A DNA stretch of 64,000 nt from Thalassospira profundimaris WP0211 (GTDB lineage: Bacteria; Pseudomonadota; Alphaproteobacteria; Rhodospirillales; Thalassospiraceae), in the NCBI RefSeq assembly GCF_000300275.1, contig NZ_AMRN01000005.1:1-64000 (forward strand). Direction: 5' to 3'. Below, piece by piece: positions 7,765 to 15,559 of this stretch (within the stretch, counting starts at the first letter, position 1; each line of letters opens with the position of its first letter). The notes under the pieces were generated by a model. It saw nothing but the letters and a program-made list of their open reading frames with translations. It was not told the origin of the DNA and did not search any database. The translations under genes and the position numbers were made by a program.

Positions 7765-8001
7765 ATGGCTAAGCGTACCCCGGGTACACATCATGTGACC
7801 CCTAACTCAAACGGAGGCTGGGATGTCCGGCGCGGCGGTTCTGACCGCAGCAGCGGTCATTTTGACACCAAACGTGAAGCGATTGATCGCGGTCGCGAGA
7901 TCAGCCGCAACGCCAAAACGGAATTCAAGATCCATAATCGGGATGGGCGGATTTCCCAGTCCGATTCTCACGGGAACGATCCCCGCAACATTAAAGGCTA
8001 A
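7765..8001 (+). CDS. DUF2188 domain protein
   Basis: A 78-residue basic, polar protein matching the DUF2188 pattern of aligned residues HHVTPNSNGGWDVRRGGS, SSGHFDTKREAIDRGREIS and a final IHNRDGRI. Members are small beta-alpha proteins of unknown function common in mobile elements. The ATG at 7765 has AAGGAGAT eight bases upstream; an earlier in-frame ATG at 7696 overlaps the -35 box and is rejected. It is the first gene after the twin XRE operators and lies 11 bp before the next gene. Confidence 0.85.
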   Translation: MAKRTPGTHHVTPNSNGGWDVRRGGSDRSSGHFDTKREAIDRGREISRNAKTEFKIHNRDGRISQSDSHGNDPRNIKG

Positions 8002-8012
8002 GGAGATTAAGC

Positions 8013-9185
8013 ATGGCCTCAGTGACGACCTTCATTCGCAACACGCCTGCTTCGTCGCTGCAGGCATACTTTGAACACACGGGCATTAAAATTTCGAACC
8101 CGATTAATTGGGATGGCCCTGAGCCTGAAGTGGTTAAAGGAACGCTCCGGGCTGTCGATGACATGACAGACGATGAACGCGCCCGTGTCCTCAATGATGC
8201 TGAGCGTGTTAGCGCCTTGGCCGATGACGCCGGGCAGACTGCCCTTTACAGCGTCGCCGAAGACCGAACCGTTCTGGATGATCTGGTCAACGGCCATGCG
8301 CGGTCACTGTGGATGTTCCTGAATGCACCGACCTTGTTTCGCTTCGCCGAAGAGGTGCGTTTCACGGATGAACGTCGGCGCGGACGTAGCTGGGATGGCT
8401 TCATGGCCCCAGCCAACCTTGATTTGAACCGTGATGCCGTCGCTCTTGAGGCATTTAAATCAGCTCTGCGGGAGCGGTTTTCCTCCAACAACATTCACAT
8501 CGATATTTTTAGCCGTCATCGCCCGACCTTTGATGGTGAAGACTGTGAATTGGTGCAGATCGTCATCTACCGGGAGGGGCTTCCCGATGCCTTTTTGGCG
8601 TTCGATGATGAAGGTGAATTGGTGCGCCGTGCGCGTCGGCCTGTGTTTGAAGCGGCGATGACCTATGAACCGGAAACCGGCGTGATTGAGGTTGTGGCCA
8701 ATGACCGCGAAAGCCGCGAAGAAATGGCGCGTTACATGGCGCGTGACCTGCTCGGCGTGGAGTTTCAGAGCGAGAAGGTTCCGCTTCGGAACTATGACCT
8801 GTCGGTTCTCTTGGCCCCGCATCCGTTCCAGACGGACCCGGATGACGGGATTGAGTCTGTGGAGGTGAAGCAATTGCGTTTGATGCCGTTCGACAATAAT
8901 GGCGAGCGCGTCACTCTCGAATGCCTGCGCAAAGCGGATCGGACCATCTGGAAAATGTCGGCAGACCGGTTCGGCGCAAACGACCCGCTGGCTGGTGGCT
9001 GGGTCGCAACCCAGGCCAAATTGACCATCAAATTCCATCCGAAGGGTTCGTCAAAACGTGGACGCACTTTGCCGTTGACGATCACCATGCCGCACGGGTG
9101 TAACTTGAAGGATCAAACGGAAGAGGAGCAGTTGATTGGTGAGAAGTACCTGCGCCGTTGGGGCATCCTGAATGACGTTGACTGA
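8013..9185 (+). CDS. Conserved-looking protein of unknown function (390 aa)
   Basis: I do not recognise a characterised family. The protein is soluble (no signal or membrane segment), acidic, rich in Asp, Glu and Arg, and begins MASVTTFIRNTPASSLQAYF. An N-terminal helical part (about 1-130) is followed by a mixed alpha/beta region (about 150-390) with no recognisable nucleotide-binding, nuclease or helix-turn-helix motif. It has a good Shine-Dalgarno sequence (AAGGAG) and overlaps the next gene by 14 bp, so the two are translationally coupled. The context is DUF2188 upstream, an XRE/ImmA switch controlling the promoter, and a RES toxin unit downstream. That suggests an accessory or defence-type role, which is inference only. 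Confidence 0.75.
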   Translation: MASVTTFIRNTPASSLQAYFEHTGIKISNPINWDGPEPEVVKGTLRAVDDMTDDERARVLNDAERVSALADDAGQTALYSVAEDRTVLDDLVNGHARSLWMFLNAPTLFRFAEEVRFTDERRRGRSWDGFMAPANLDLNRDAVALEAFKSALRERFSSNNIHIDIFSRHRPTFDGEDCELVQIVIYREGLPDAFLAFDDEGELVRRARRPVFEAAMTYEPETGVIEVVANDRESREEMARYMARDLLGVEFQSEKVPLRNYDLSVLLAPHPFQTDPDDGIESVEVKQLRLMPFDNNGERVTLECLRKADRTIWKMSADRFGANDPLAGGWVATQAKLTIKFHPKGSSKRGRTLPLTITMPHGCNLKDQTEEEQLIGEKYLRRWGILNDVD

Positions 9186-10116
9186 TATCGTTTCGTTTTC
9201 CCGATCAGATGTCCAATTGGTGCAGTCAATCCTGCAGACGCCTGATGCGTTGATCACTGGTGCGGCTTTGGATGGATTTCATAGTCGTTCGGCAGAAGCG
9301 CTGAAGGTATCAGGTGTCTTGCAACCGGACGGGCATCAGCTTGCAGCAGTCTCGCTTTCTGACCATGATGATGAAGCCGTCACCCTAACTTGGTCGCCGG
9401 AGGAGGGCGGCTACGGCTATTTCAGTCCGTCTGCCGGATGGGTGTCAGTGCCTTCCGAGAGGCTCACATCCTTTTCGATCAACTATTCCGTATTGTTTGA
9501 GCTTGTGTTGAAGGCTCTGGGTGTTTCGTCACGGAACGATCCGGAAGAACTGGTGCCAGGTCTGGTTTGGGAAGTAGGGGATGTCCGCTTGCCCGGTCGT
9601 TCCAAGCGGATCCCGATCTGGATTGCTCGGCGACTTGCGGTCCCAGCTGTCTGGTCGGCGTTTGCTAATACTGCGAAGGAGAGACCAGCTCCAGGTTTGC
9701 GGGTAGTCATAAATTTGACGGCAGGCCGTGTGAACGAGGCGACTTTCCGAGGCCATGAGATCATCAATCTTCATGACGTCATCGGAACTGGTCTGGAAAT
9801 CGATCCAGATGTTTTAGCAGCTCGGGTTTCTTCTGGAGCCCCGATCTCCGATGCCCCGATCGTGGTTAATGCGGACGGCGCTTCGGTTAATGTTAGGGGT
9901 AAAGTGTATTCTTTCACCGGTGTGAAACAACGGGCCATCATTCGTCATCTGTACCAAGCATGGCAATCCGGCGAACCTAAATGCCAGAAGATGGCTGTCT
10001 TTGAGACTGCGGAATGTGGTGCTTCGGTGAATACACTCGCAAAAGCCTTCTCTGGGAGGTCAGATTGGCGGGAGTTTATCCAGGAAAAGGATGGATATTG
10101 TTGGATTTCGCTTTGA
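9172..10116 (+). CDS. Unknown protein with possible C-terminal winged-helix domain (314 aa)
   Basis: No family is recognised with certainty. There is no signal peptide or membrane segment. The first 230 residues look like a beta-rich domain. The last 70 (from GKVYSFTGVKQRAIIRHLYQ, then TLAKAFSGRSDWREFI and DGYCWISL) look like a winged helix, with a helix pair followed by a beta wing, and could bind DNA. The start ATG lies inside the end of the preceding 390-residue gene, indicating coupled expression. It ends about 80 bp before the Xre-RES toxin unit. Considered with its partner it forms the least explained unit of the window. Confidence 0.72.
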   Translation: MTLTDIVSFSRSDVQLVQSILQTPDALITGAALDGFHSRSAEALKVSGVLQPDGHQLAAVSLSDHDDEAVTLTWSPEEGGYGYFSPSAGWVSVPSERLTSFSINYSVLFELVLKALGVSSRNDPEELVPGLVWEVGDVRLPGRSKRIPIWIARRLAVPAVWSAFANTAKERPAPGLRVVINLTAGRVNEATFRGHEIINLHDVIGTGLEIDPDVLAARVSSGAPISDAPIVVNADGASVNVRGKVYSFTGVKQRAIIRHLYQAWQSGEPKCQKMAVFETAECGASVNTLAKAFSGRSDWREFIQEKDGYCWISL

Positions 10117-10147
10117 GATGAAGAAATAAATTCTCCAAAAATGGATA

Positions 10148-10176
10148 TTGAAATACTCCATAAATGGAGTTATATT
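10148..10176 (+). promoter_or_regulatory. Promoter with embedded operator for the Xre-RES toxin-antitoxin unit
   Basis: A -35 box TTGAAA (10148-10153) and a -10 box TATATT (10171-10176) are spaced 17 bp. The spacer is almost exactly filled by a perfect palindrome, ACTCCAT-AA-ATGGAGT (10155-10170). A weaker half copy (CTCCAAAAATGGA) lies just upstream. A bound regulator would block polymerase directly, matching autorepression by the Xre-type antitoxin. Confidence 0.82.
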
Positions 10177-10198
10177 GAATTCAGAAATGGAGGTTCAA

Positions 10199-10636
10199 AT
10201 GGCTCTCTCTCATGCTTATCCCGCTACTCGGCACCAGATTGCCCCATTAATCGATTTATCTGATCGAGCTGAACGTGATCGTCTGAGCTCCGGGGCTATC
10301 CGGGCATTTTTCAATATCATGGAGCAGTGGAAGGTTCGCGATGAAGCGGCCAGGCAATTGCTCGGTGGGGTCTCCAATGGGGCCTTTTACGCCTTGAAAA
10401 AGGGTGGAGATCGCGCGTTGGACGAAGACAAGCTGCGCCGAATTTCCTATCTGGTCGGTATCTTCAAAGCTTTAAACATCATCTATAGCGAGGAGCTTGC
10501 CGATAAATGGATGCAGCTTCCCAACAAAAACCGGATCTTTGGCGGGATGACCCCGAACGACTATTTGATCCATGGTGGGCTACCGGCTTTCGCAACGGTC
10601 AGGAAACTTCTTGATGCGCGGCGGGGTGGCCATTGA
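10199..10636 (+). CDS. MbcA/ParS/Xre-type antitoxin (DUF2384)
   Basis: A 145-residue protein. The N-terminal part contains a helix-turn-helix-like segment (QWKVRDEAARQLLGGVSNGA), and the C-terminal part is the DUF2384 toxin-binding region (RISYLVGIFKALNIIY, then GGMTPNDYLIHGG). It should neutralise the RES toxin and repress the operon. The ATG at 10199 has GGAGG at the right distance; an upstream in-frame ATG at 10148 coincides with the -35 box and is rejected. The stop overlaps the toxin start as TTGA. Confidence 0.9.
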   Translation: MALSHAYPATRHQIAPLIDLSDRAERDRLSSGAIRAFFNIMEQWKVRDEAARQLLGGVSNGAFYALKKGGDRALDEDKLRRISYLVGIFKALNIIYSEELADKWMQLPNKNRIFGGMTPNDYLIHGGLPAFATVRKLLDARRGGH

Positions 10637-11325
10637 GTTTTCCTGAAACATCCCGGATCCGCCAACTTGATACACATCGGCTAATTCCGTCTAAATACAG
10701 TGAGAACGGGGACAGTGTCCTCGTGCGCATTGCTGATGATGACGATCACCTTCAAAGCATCTTTGATTTAGACCACGCTACCAATGACCGCCTGTTGGCA
10801 GAAAACGATTTGCTGCCTGGCATCGGCGTTGATGAGTTGGTGTTCAGTGTGCCGTCCTACAGGATCATCAATGCAGCATTCACGCATGCTCATCCATTGG
10901 GAAGTCGCTTCAATGGTCCGGATCGGGGCGCATGGTATGCAGGATTTGCGCTGGAAACATCACATGCTGAAGTCGCTTGGCACAAATCATTGGAGCTTGC
11001 CGAAATCGATTGGCAGAACGAAAGCGTTACTTATGACGATTACCTGGCTGACTTCGGCGGCGAGTATCATGATATCCGAGAAGCCGATTCCTTTATGGAT
11101 TGTTTGATACCGGATAGCTATGTGGCCTCTCAGGGGCTTGCTGAAAGATTGCTTGGAGAGGGGTCTCCAGGAGTGATTTATCCAAGTGTGCGCCATCCAG
11201 GGGGTGTTTGTTTAGCCTGCTTCCGCCCAGCCCTTGTCGGCAATGTTCGCAAAAGCGCCAGATATCGGTTTACGTGGTCTGGTAAATCCGAGCCCGAAAT
11301 TGAGCTCGAAGAGTCCTATATCTGA
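10633..11325 (+). CDS. RES-domain toxin (NAD+-degrading)
   Basis: A 230-residue protein with the RES fold. Likely catalytic residues are visible: R92 (GSRFNGPDRG), Y102 (AWYAG), E113 (HAEVAWH) and S185 (VIYPSVRHPGG). Characterised RES toxins (Res, MbcT) deplete NAD+ by phosphorolysis or hydrolysis and arrest growth. Translation starts at a TTG overlapping the antitoxin stop, keeping toxin synthesis coupled and probably low. The toxin-coding gene follows its antitoxin, the usual Xre-RES order, and a terminator follows at 11355. Confidence 0.92.
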   Translation: MSFPETSRIRQLDTHRLIPSKYSENGDSVLVRIADDDDHLQSIFDLDHATNDRLLAENDLLPGIGVDELVFSVPSYRIINAAFTHAHPLGSRFNGPDRGAWYAGFALETSHAEVAWHKSLELAEIDWQNESVTYDDYLADFGGEYHDIREADSFMDCLIPDSYVASQGLAERLLGEGSPGVIYPSVRHPGGVCLACFRPALVGNVRKSARYRFTWSGKSEPEIELEESYI

Positions 11326-11354
11326 TCCGTTGAAAGTCTTTTAAATCATCTATG

Positions 11355-11381
11355 AGCCGTCCCATTGGGGCGGCTTTTTTC
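11355..11381 (+). terminator. Terminator after the RES toxin gene
   Basis: The hairpin AGCCGTCCC-ATT-GGGGCGGCT is followed by TTTTTT, 30 bases after the toxin stop codon. It closes the toxin-antitoxin transcript and separates it from the prophage module. Confidence 0.88.
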
Positions 11382-11499
11382 GTTTCCGGCATCGAAAAGG
11401 TGATTCCTACCTTCTGCCCTACCTTCCGCCTCCCCGGCTCCTCCCCCCACAACCGCCATTCTCCTCCCAGGTTTTCGAACAGCCCCCAAGGAGGACTCC

Positions 11500-11709
11500 A
11501 TGGCTATTAAACATCTCAATCAGATCGAATTGGCCGATCGCTGGAATATCAGCGAGCGCACGCTTGAGCGCTGGCGGTGGACCGGCGAAGGCCCCGCCTA
11601 TCTCAAAATCGGTGGACGGGTCGTCTACCGGCTTGAAGACGTGGAAGCCTTTGAAGCAGACAACCTCTGCAAAAGCACCACCGAAACCCCGAACGATCTC
11701 TATGCGTAA
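11500..11709 (+). CDS. Small excisionase-like helix-turn-helix protein (HTH_17)
   Basis: A 69-residue protein with a MerR/excisionase-type motif: NQIELADRWNISERTLERWR forms the helix-turn-helix and GPAYLKIGGRVVYRLEDVEA the wing. Such proteins act as excisionases or early phage regulators. It has a strong AAGGAGG Shine-Dalgarno sequence and opens a tight run of prophage genes extending to 14,930. No integrase is nearby, so excisionase activity cannot be tested by context. Confidence 0.8.
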   Translation: MAIKHLNQIELADRWNISERTLERWRWTGEGPAYLKIGGRVVYRLEDVEAFEADNLCKSTTETPNDLYA

Positions 11710-11719
11710 GGGGGCAGCC

Positions 11720-12208
11720 ATGAATATCCCCAACCGCATTCAGATTGATGACCTGAGCGCCATGGAGGTGGCGGACATTGCCTCTCTGCCCGTCGAACAG
11801 CTGATCGCGTTGCAAGGTGAAATCGCCGAACGCCTCACCATCACAAAGCTGATGAAGGACCGGTTCGACAGTGCTCTTGAGTGCCGTTTTTCCCTTCAGG
11901 CGAGAGAAGTCCGCGCAGCCCTCGGCAAAGACACGGGTACGGTTCGCTTCAATGAAGGTCTGGCGCAGGTCGTTGCCGATCTTCCCAAAAAGGTCGCCTG
12001 GGACCAATCCCAGCTTTCTCAGCTTGTCGAGCGCATGAAGGCCGAGGGCGATGACCCGGCTGAATACGTCGATATCACCATCAAGGTTTCCGAACGCAAA
12101 TACGCCGCTTGGCCGAGCCATATCCGCTCGGCGTTTGAGGGCGCAAGGACCGTGCGTGTCGGTAAAGCCTCCTACCAACTTTCCCTGAACGATGAGGTGC
12201 AATCATGA
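11720..12208 (+). CDS. Prophage protein of unknown function (162 aa)
   Basis: Not recognised. The protein begins MNIPNRIQIDDLSAMEVADI and has a helical N-terminal half (about 1-60) and an alpha/beta C-terminal half with WPSHIRSAFEGARTVRVGKA. The ATG at 11720 is 10 bp after the HTH gene, and its end overlaps the next start by 4 bp. In comparable phage modules this position often holds host-nuclease inhibitors or early proteins of unknown role, but nothing here proves that. Confidence 0.7.
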   Translation: MNIPNRIQIDDLSAMEVADIASLPVEQLIALQGEIAERLTITKLMKDRFDSALECRFSLQAREVRAALGKDTGTVRFNEGLAQVVADLPKKVAWDQSQLSQLVERMKAEGDDPAEYVDITIKVSERKYAAWPSHIRSAFEGARTVRVGKASYQLSLNDEVQS

Positions 12209-12501
12209 CCGCCAAGACCAAACTTGAACGCCTGCGCGAAGACAACAGCTATCTCGCGGATCTTCCCGATACCATCCGGATTCCGCCTTTGGGCGATCGC
12301 CAAGAAGAGGTGATCAAACCCATTGAAGCGGCGTCCATTGATGACCTTGCTTTTGCTCAACTGGCTTTGCAGGCCAAATCCTCTGCGCTTTACGGAGAAA
12401 TCGATGCATTGCGTCGGGTCTACGACATGGCCCGCAAGAACGGATCCTTGGGGGCAGACAATGCCCTGGATGCGGTGACTTCGAAGAAGGGGGGCAAGTG
12501 A
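12205..12501 (+). CDS. Prophage protein of unknown function (98 aa)
   Basis: A small, mostly helical charged protein (LERLREDNSYLADLP at the start, LQAKSSALYGEIDALRRVYD later) with no recognised family. It overlaps both neighbours by 4 bp (ATGA type), so it belongs to the same translationally coupled phage early operon as the Sak4-like ATPase. Confidence 0.7.
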   Translation: MTAKTKLERLREDNSYLADLPDTIRIPPLGDRQEEVIKPIEAASIDDLAFAQLALQAKSSALYGEIDALRRVYDMARKNGSLGADNALDAVTSKKGGK

Positions 12502-13382
12502 TGACGCTCCCCATCATTTCCGCCGACGAACGGTTGTCTGAGCAGCGCGGCATTAAAGGCTGCATCTTCGGCAAATCCGGTATCGGCAAAACCTCACTGC
12601 TTTGGACGCTGGATGCCCAGTCCACCTTGTTCTTCGATTTAGAGGCAGGGGATCTGGCGATCGAAGGCTGGTCCGGAGATACCATTCGCCCTCGCACCTG
12701 GATTGAATGCCGTGATTTCGCGGTCTTCATCGGCGGTCCAAACCCGGCCTTGCGTGACGATCAAGTCTATAGCCTGGCCCACTATGACGCGGTTTGTGAG
12801 CAGTTTGGCGATCCGGCAGCTCTGGGTAAGTACCAGACCGTCTTTATCGACAGCATCACGGTTGCTGGACGTCTGTGTTTCCAATGGGCCAAAGGCCAGC
12901 CGCAGGCCGTTTCTGAGCGCACCGGCAAGCCTGACATGCGTGGTGCTTATGGTCTCCACGGCCAGGAGATGATCGCCTGGCTCACGCACCTTCAGCACAC
13001 CCGTGGCAAGAACGTTTGGTTTGTCGGAATCCTCGACGAGAAGCTTGATGATTTCAATCGCAAGACCTTCGTTCCCCAAATCGACGGCTCCAAGACTGGT
13101 AACGAACTCCCCGGCATCGTCGATGAAGTCATCGCCATGGCCGAAGTCAGCCCGGATGGCACGGATCCCTACAGAGCGTTTGTTTGCCACACGCTGAACC
13201 CGTTCGGCTTTCCCGCAAAGGATCGCAGCGGACGGCTTGATCAAATCGAAGAACCCCATCTTGGCCGTCTGATGGAAAAGATCGGCGGCCCCGCAAAACC
13301 GGCAGGTGAAAGGCTGACTTTTAGTCGCCCCGTGCCACCAGCCGAGATCCCCAACCCTGAAGACGACAAAGGAGCACAGTAA
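12498..13382 (+). CDS. Sak4-like phage recombination ATPase (AAA_24)
   Basis: A 294-residue RecA-fold ATPase. The Walker A motif is GKSGIGKT (residues 25-32) and Walker B is TVFIDSITVAG (about 115-125). Short RecA-like phage ATPases of this type (PF13479, Sak4 group) work with a phage single-stranded DNA-binding protein in strand annealing and recombination. The next gene looks like such a partner, which supports the assignment. The 60 C-terminal residues are proline-rich and probably disordered. Confidence 0.8.
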   Translation: MMTLPIISADERLSEQRGIKGCIFGKSGIGKTSLLWTLDAQSTLFFDLEAGDLAIEGWSGDTIRPRTWIECRDFAVFIGGPNPALRDDQVYSLAHYDAVCEQFGDPAALGKYQTVFIDSITVAGRLCFQWAKGQPQAVSERTGKPDMRGAYGLHGQEMIAWLTHLQHTRGKNVWFVGILDEKLDDFNRKTFVPQIDGSKTGNELPGIVDEVIAMAEVSPDGTDPYRAFVCHTLNPFGFPAKDRSGRLDQIEEPHLGRLMEKIGGPAKPAGERLTFSRPVPPAEIPNPEDDKGAQ

Positions 13383-13384
13383 TT

Positions 13385-14008
13385 ATGACTGGTGCATGGA
13401 ACGACTATAACGACGCGGAATCCCAAACATCCTACGACCTGATCCCAAAGGGCACCATTGTGCCGGTGCGTATGACCATCAAACCCGGTGGCTATGACGA
13501 TCCGGCTCAGGGTTGGACGGGTGGATACGCAACCCACAACGATACGACCGGTTCAGTCTATCTGAACGCCGAGTTTGTCATCCTCGAAGGTCCGTTTGCC
13601 AAGCGTAAGGTCTGGAGCCTGATTGGTCTTCGCAGCCTCAAGGGGCCGGAATGGGGCAATATGGGCCGCTCTTTTGTGCGCGGTATCCTGAACTCGTCAC
13701 GGGGCCTTTCCGACAAAGACAATTCCCCGCAGGCGCAGGCTGCTCGCCGTATCAACGGTTTTACGGATCTGGATGGCATTGAGTTTCTGGCCAAGATTGA
13801 TGTCGGAAAGGATGCCAATGGCGACCCGAAAAACGATATCCGGTTTGCAGTGGCTCCCAACCACAAGGATTGGGATACGTTCAAGTCTGGCGGCGGTCTC
13901 TGGACGCCGAGCCAATCGGCTTCTGCCGCAACGGCCCAACCGATGCCCCATGCCAACACAGAGACGCAACCGGCTTCAAACCCCAATCGCCCATCTTGGG
14001 CTCAGTAG
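13385..14008 (+). CDS. Probable phage single-stranded DNA-binding protein
   Basis: A 207-residue protein starting two bases after the ATPase stop. Residues about 15-150 look beta-rich with aromatic and glycine positions (DLIPKGTIVPVRM, GSVYLNAEFVILEGPF, KVWSLIGL), compatible with an OB fold of the DUF669/SSB type. The tail (about 165-207) is a Ser/Ala/Gln/Pro-rich low-complexity linker. Position next to a Sak4-like ATPase is typical of phage SSB partners. The assignment rests on context and pattern, not on a clear motif. Confidence 0.6.
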   Translation: MTGAWNDYNDAESQTSYDLIPKGTIVPVRMTIKPGGYDDPAQGWTGGYATHNDTTGSVYLNAEFVILEGPFAKRKVWSLIGLRSLKGPEWGNMGRSFVRGILNSSRGLSDKDNSPQAQAARRINGFTDLDGIEFLAKIDVGKDANGDPKNDIRFAVAPNHKDWDTFKSGGGLWTPSQSASAATAQPMPHANTETQPASNPNRPSWAQ

Positions 14009-14020
14009 GGGAGGCTGGTC

Positions 14021-14407
14021 ATGTTACTCCGTCCCCGCCAGAAAACCTTCGTCGAGCGCAGTGTTCAAGCGCTCGACGAACACGGCAACACGCTGGCTGT
14101 TGCCTCCACCGGATTTGGAAAAACCATCGCGCTGGCCGGTGTCACCGGTCAGCTGCTGAAAGGCAATGATGCTAAGGCCTGTGTGCTTGCCCATCGCGAT
14201 GAGCTGACAAGCCAAAACGAGGCAAAGTTTAAACGGGTCAACCCGGGCCTGAGTACGTCGGTCGTCGATGCCAAAACCAAATCCTGGCAGGGGCGGACCA
14301 CGTTCGCCATGGTTCCGACCTTGGCGCGTAAATCCAACCTTGCCGCCATGCCCGCTCTTGAGCTTCTGGTAATTGACGAAGCCCATCATGCGGCAGCCGA
14401 CAGTTGA
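14021..14407 (+). pseudogene. DEAD/DEAH-box helicase, N-terminal fragment
   Basis: 128 residues carry helicase motif Q-like RPRQKTFVE, motif I STGFGKT, motif Ia LAHRDEL and motif II DEAHH, then stop right after AAADS. The C-terminal RecA domain is missing. The break at about 14,395-14,407 joins directly to terminase coding sequence in another frame, so a deletion removed the helicase end, any genes between, and the terminase start. It cannot be an active helicase. Confidence 0.85.
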
Positions 14408-14930
14408 TGCGGCTTGGGAAGAAAGTGATAAACGACGGTTTTGGGTTCCTTGCCCGGATTGCGGAACCCATCAGATTCTGAGGTGGGAACAGGTCCATTG
14501 GGAAAAGGACGCTGCTGGTGCGCACCTGCCGGAAACAGCTCACTACGTTTGCGAGGAATGTGGCTCGGTTTGGTCTGATGCACAGCGGTGGTCCGTAATT
14601 CGTCATGGTGAATGGCGAGCAGAAAACCCTTTTGCCGGGATCGCAGGGTTCCATCTGAATGAAATCTATTCGCCATGGGTTCGACTGGAAAACATGGTGA
14701 GGGCGTTTTTGTCTGCCAAAGCCCAAGGGGCTGAGGGCATGAAAACCTTTGTCAACACCTCTCTCGGTGAGACCTGGGTTGAAACCGGCGAAGCCCCCGA
14801 TTGGGAGCGTCTGTACGATCAACGCCAGCAATGGTCGCCGGGAACGGTACCAGAGGGCGGTCTGTTTTTGACGGCGGGAGCCGATATTCAGAAAGATCGC
14901 ATCGAAGTGGATGTCTGGGCCTGGCGCGCA
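14397..14930 (+). pseudogene. Phage terminase large subunit (GpA-like), internal fragment
   Basis: From about 14,405 the frame shows the GpA-type terminase zinc-ribbon and nuclease region: FWVPCPDCGTHQILRWEQ, YVCEECGSVWSDAQRW, GFHLNEIYSPWV and GADIQKDRIEVDVWAW. The N-terminal ATPase domain is absent, and similarity ends after VWAW near 14,925. The remaining 20 or so residues to the stop at 14,981 are read out of the opposite-strand membrane gene. It is therefore truncated at both ends. An in-frame ATG at 14,373 lies inside the helicase fragment and is fortuitous. Confidence 0.85.
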
Positions 14931-15141
14931 GCACCCCAACCACCTGCCAGACAAAAACAACACCATGAAAAAGAAGAATAAACGCAATCGTCGCGATCAG
15001 CGCCGGGATGCGATCAGGGATATAGGGGGGGAGTGTATAACGATCGGCAAACAGGATCAGAGCCCGGATCAGGATCAGGTTGACGCACAGCGCGAATAGC
15101 AGCGCGTGCTTTCCTTGCCAATGATCCCGGATATATCGCAA
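14926..15141 (-). pseudogene. Membrane protein, N-terminal fragment
   Basis: From ATG 15,141 about 73 residues read as a membrane protein: a basic start (MRYIRDHWQGKH) and two long hydrophobic segments ending FVWQVVGVLRA. The frame then runs into antisense terminase sequence and loses any protein character, so the gene was cut by the event that left the phage fragment. The family is not recognised. It is probably host DNA flanking the prophage remnant. Confidence 0.6.
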
Positions 15142-15559
15142 GCGATCTTTCCTTAAGAGAATTCAGTTTCTTTTTGCACGATATAATTCTATTGCTGCTC
15201 TAAATAGAGCCGTTTGACGTCGAAGGCTCGTCGACCCGTCGACTGCCTGATTATGACCGATGCCGACAAGGTTATGAAGACGAACCCGACCTATCACGGT
15301 CTTAGGCCGACATTCTTACCTTTAGGCTTCCTGTGGTACGAGACTGTGCGCATAACTTGAAGGCTAAAAACATACAGAAAACGTGCCAGTGGAGCGTTTT
15401 AGTCTGACGGTTGAGCTAAGCAGAGCCGCGCGAAGGCTGCGCTAGAGCGCCAAGCGAATATCTTCCCGTTACTGGCTCTGCATTGTGGCGGGATTTTGCA
15501 ATGTATTTCTGGAAATGAACTATCTTTTTAGAGATTTGCACTTCCGCCAATCTTTCTAA
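15142..15559. other. Intergenic stretch without recognisable gene
   Basis: No convincing reading frame, tRNA, repeat of the tRNA-fMet 3' end, or terminator was found in these 418 bases. The left end would hold the promoter of the truncated membrane gene. Confidence 0.5.

Noticed and set aside
10148-10198. Longer N-terminus for the RES antitoxin
   Set aside because: It would begin at the -35 box and translate the operator; the ATG at 10199 has GGAGG upstream.
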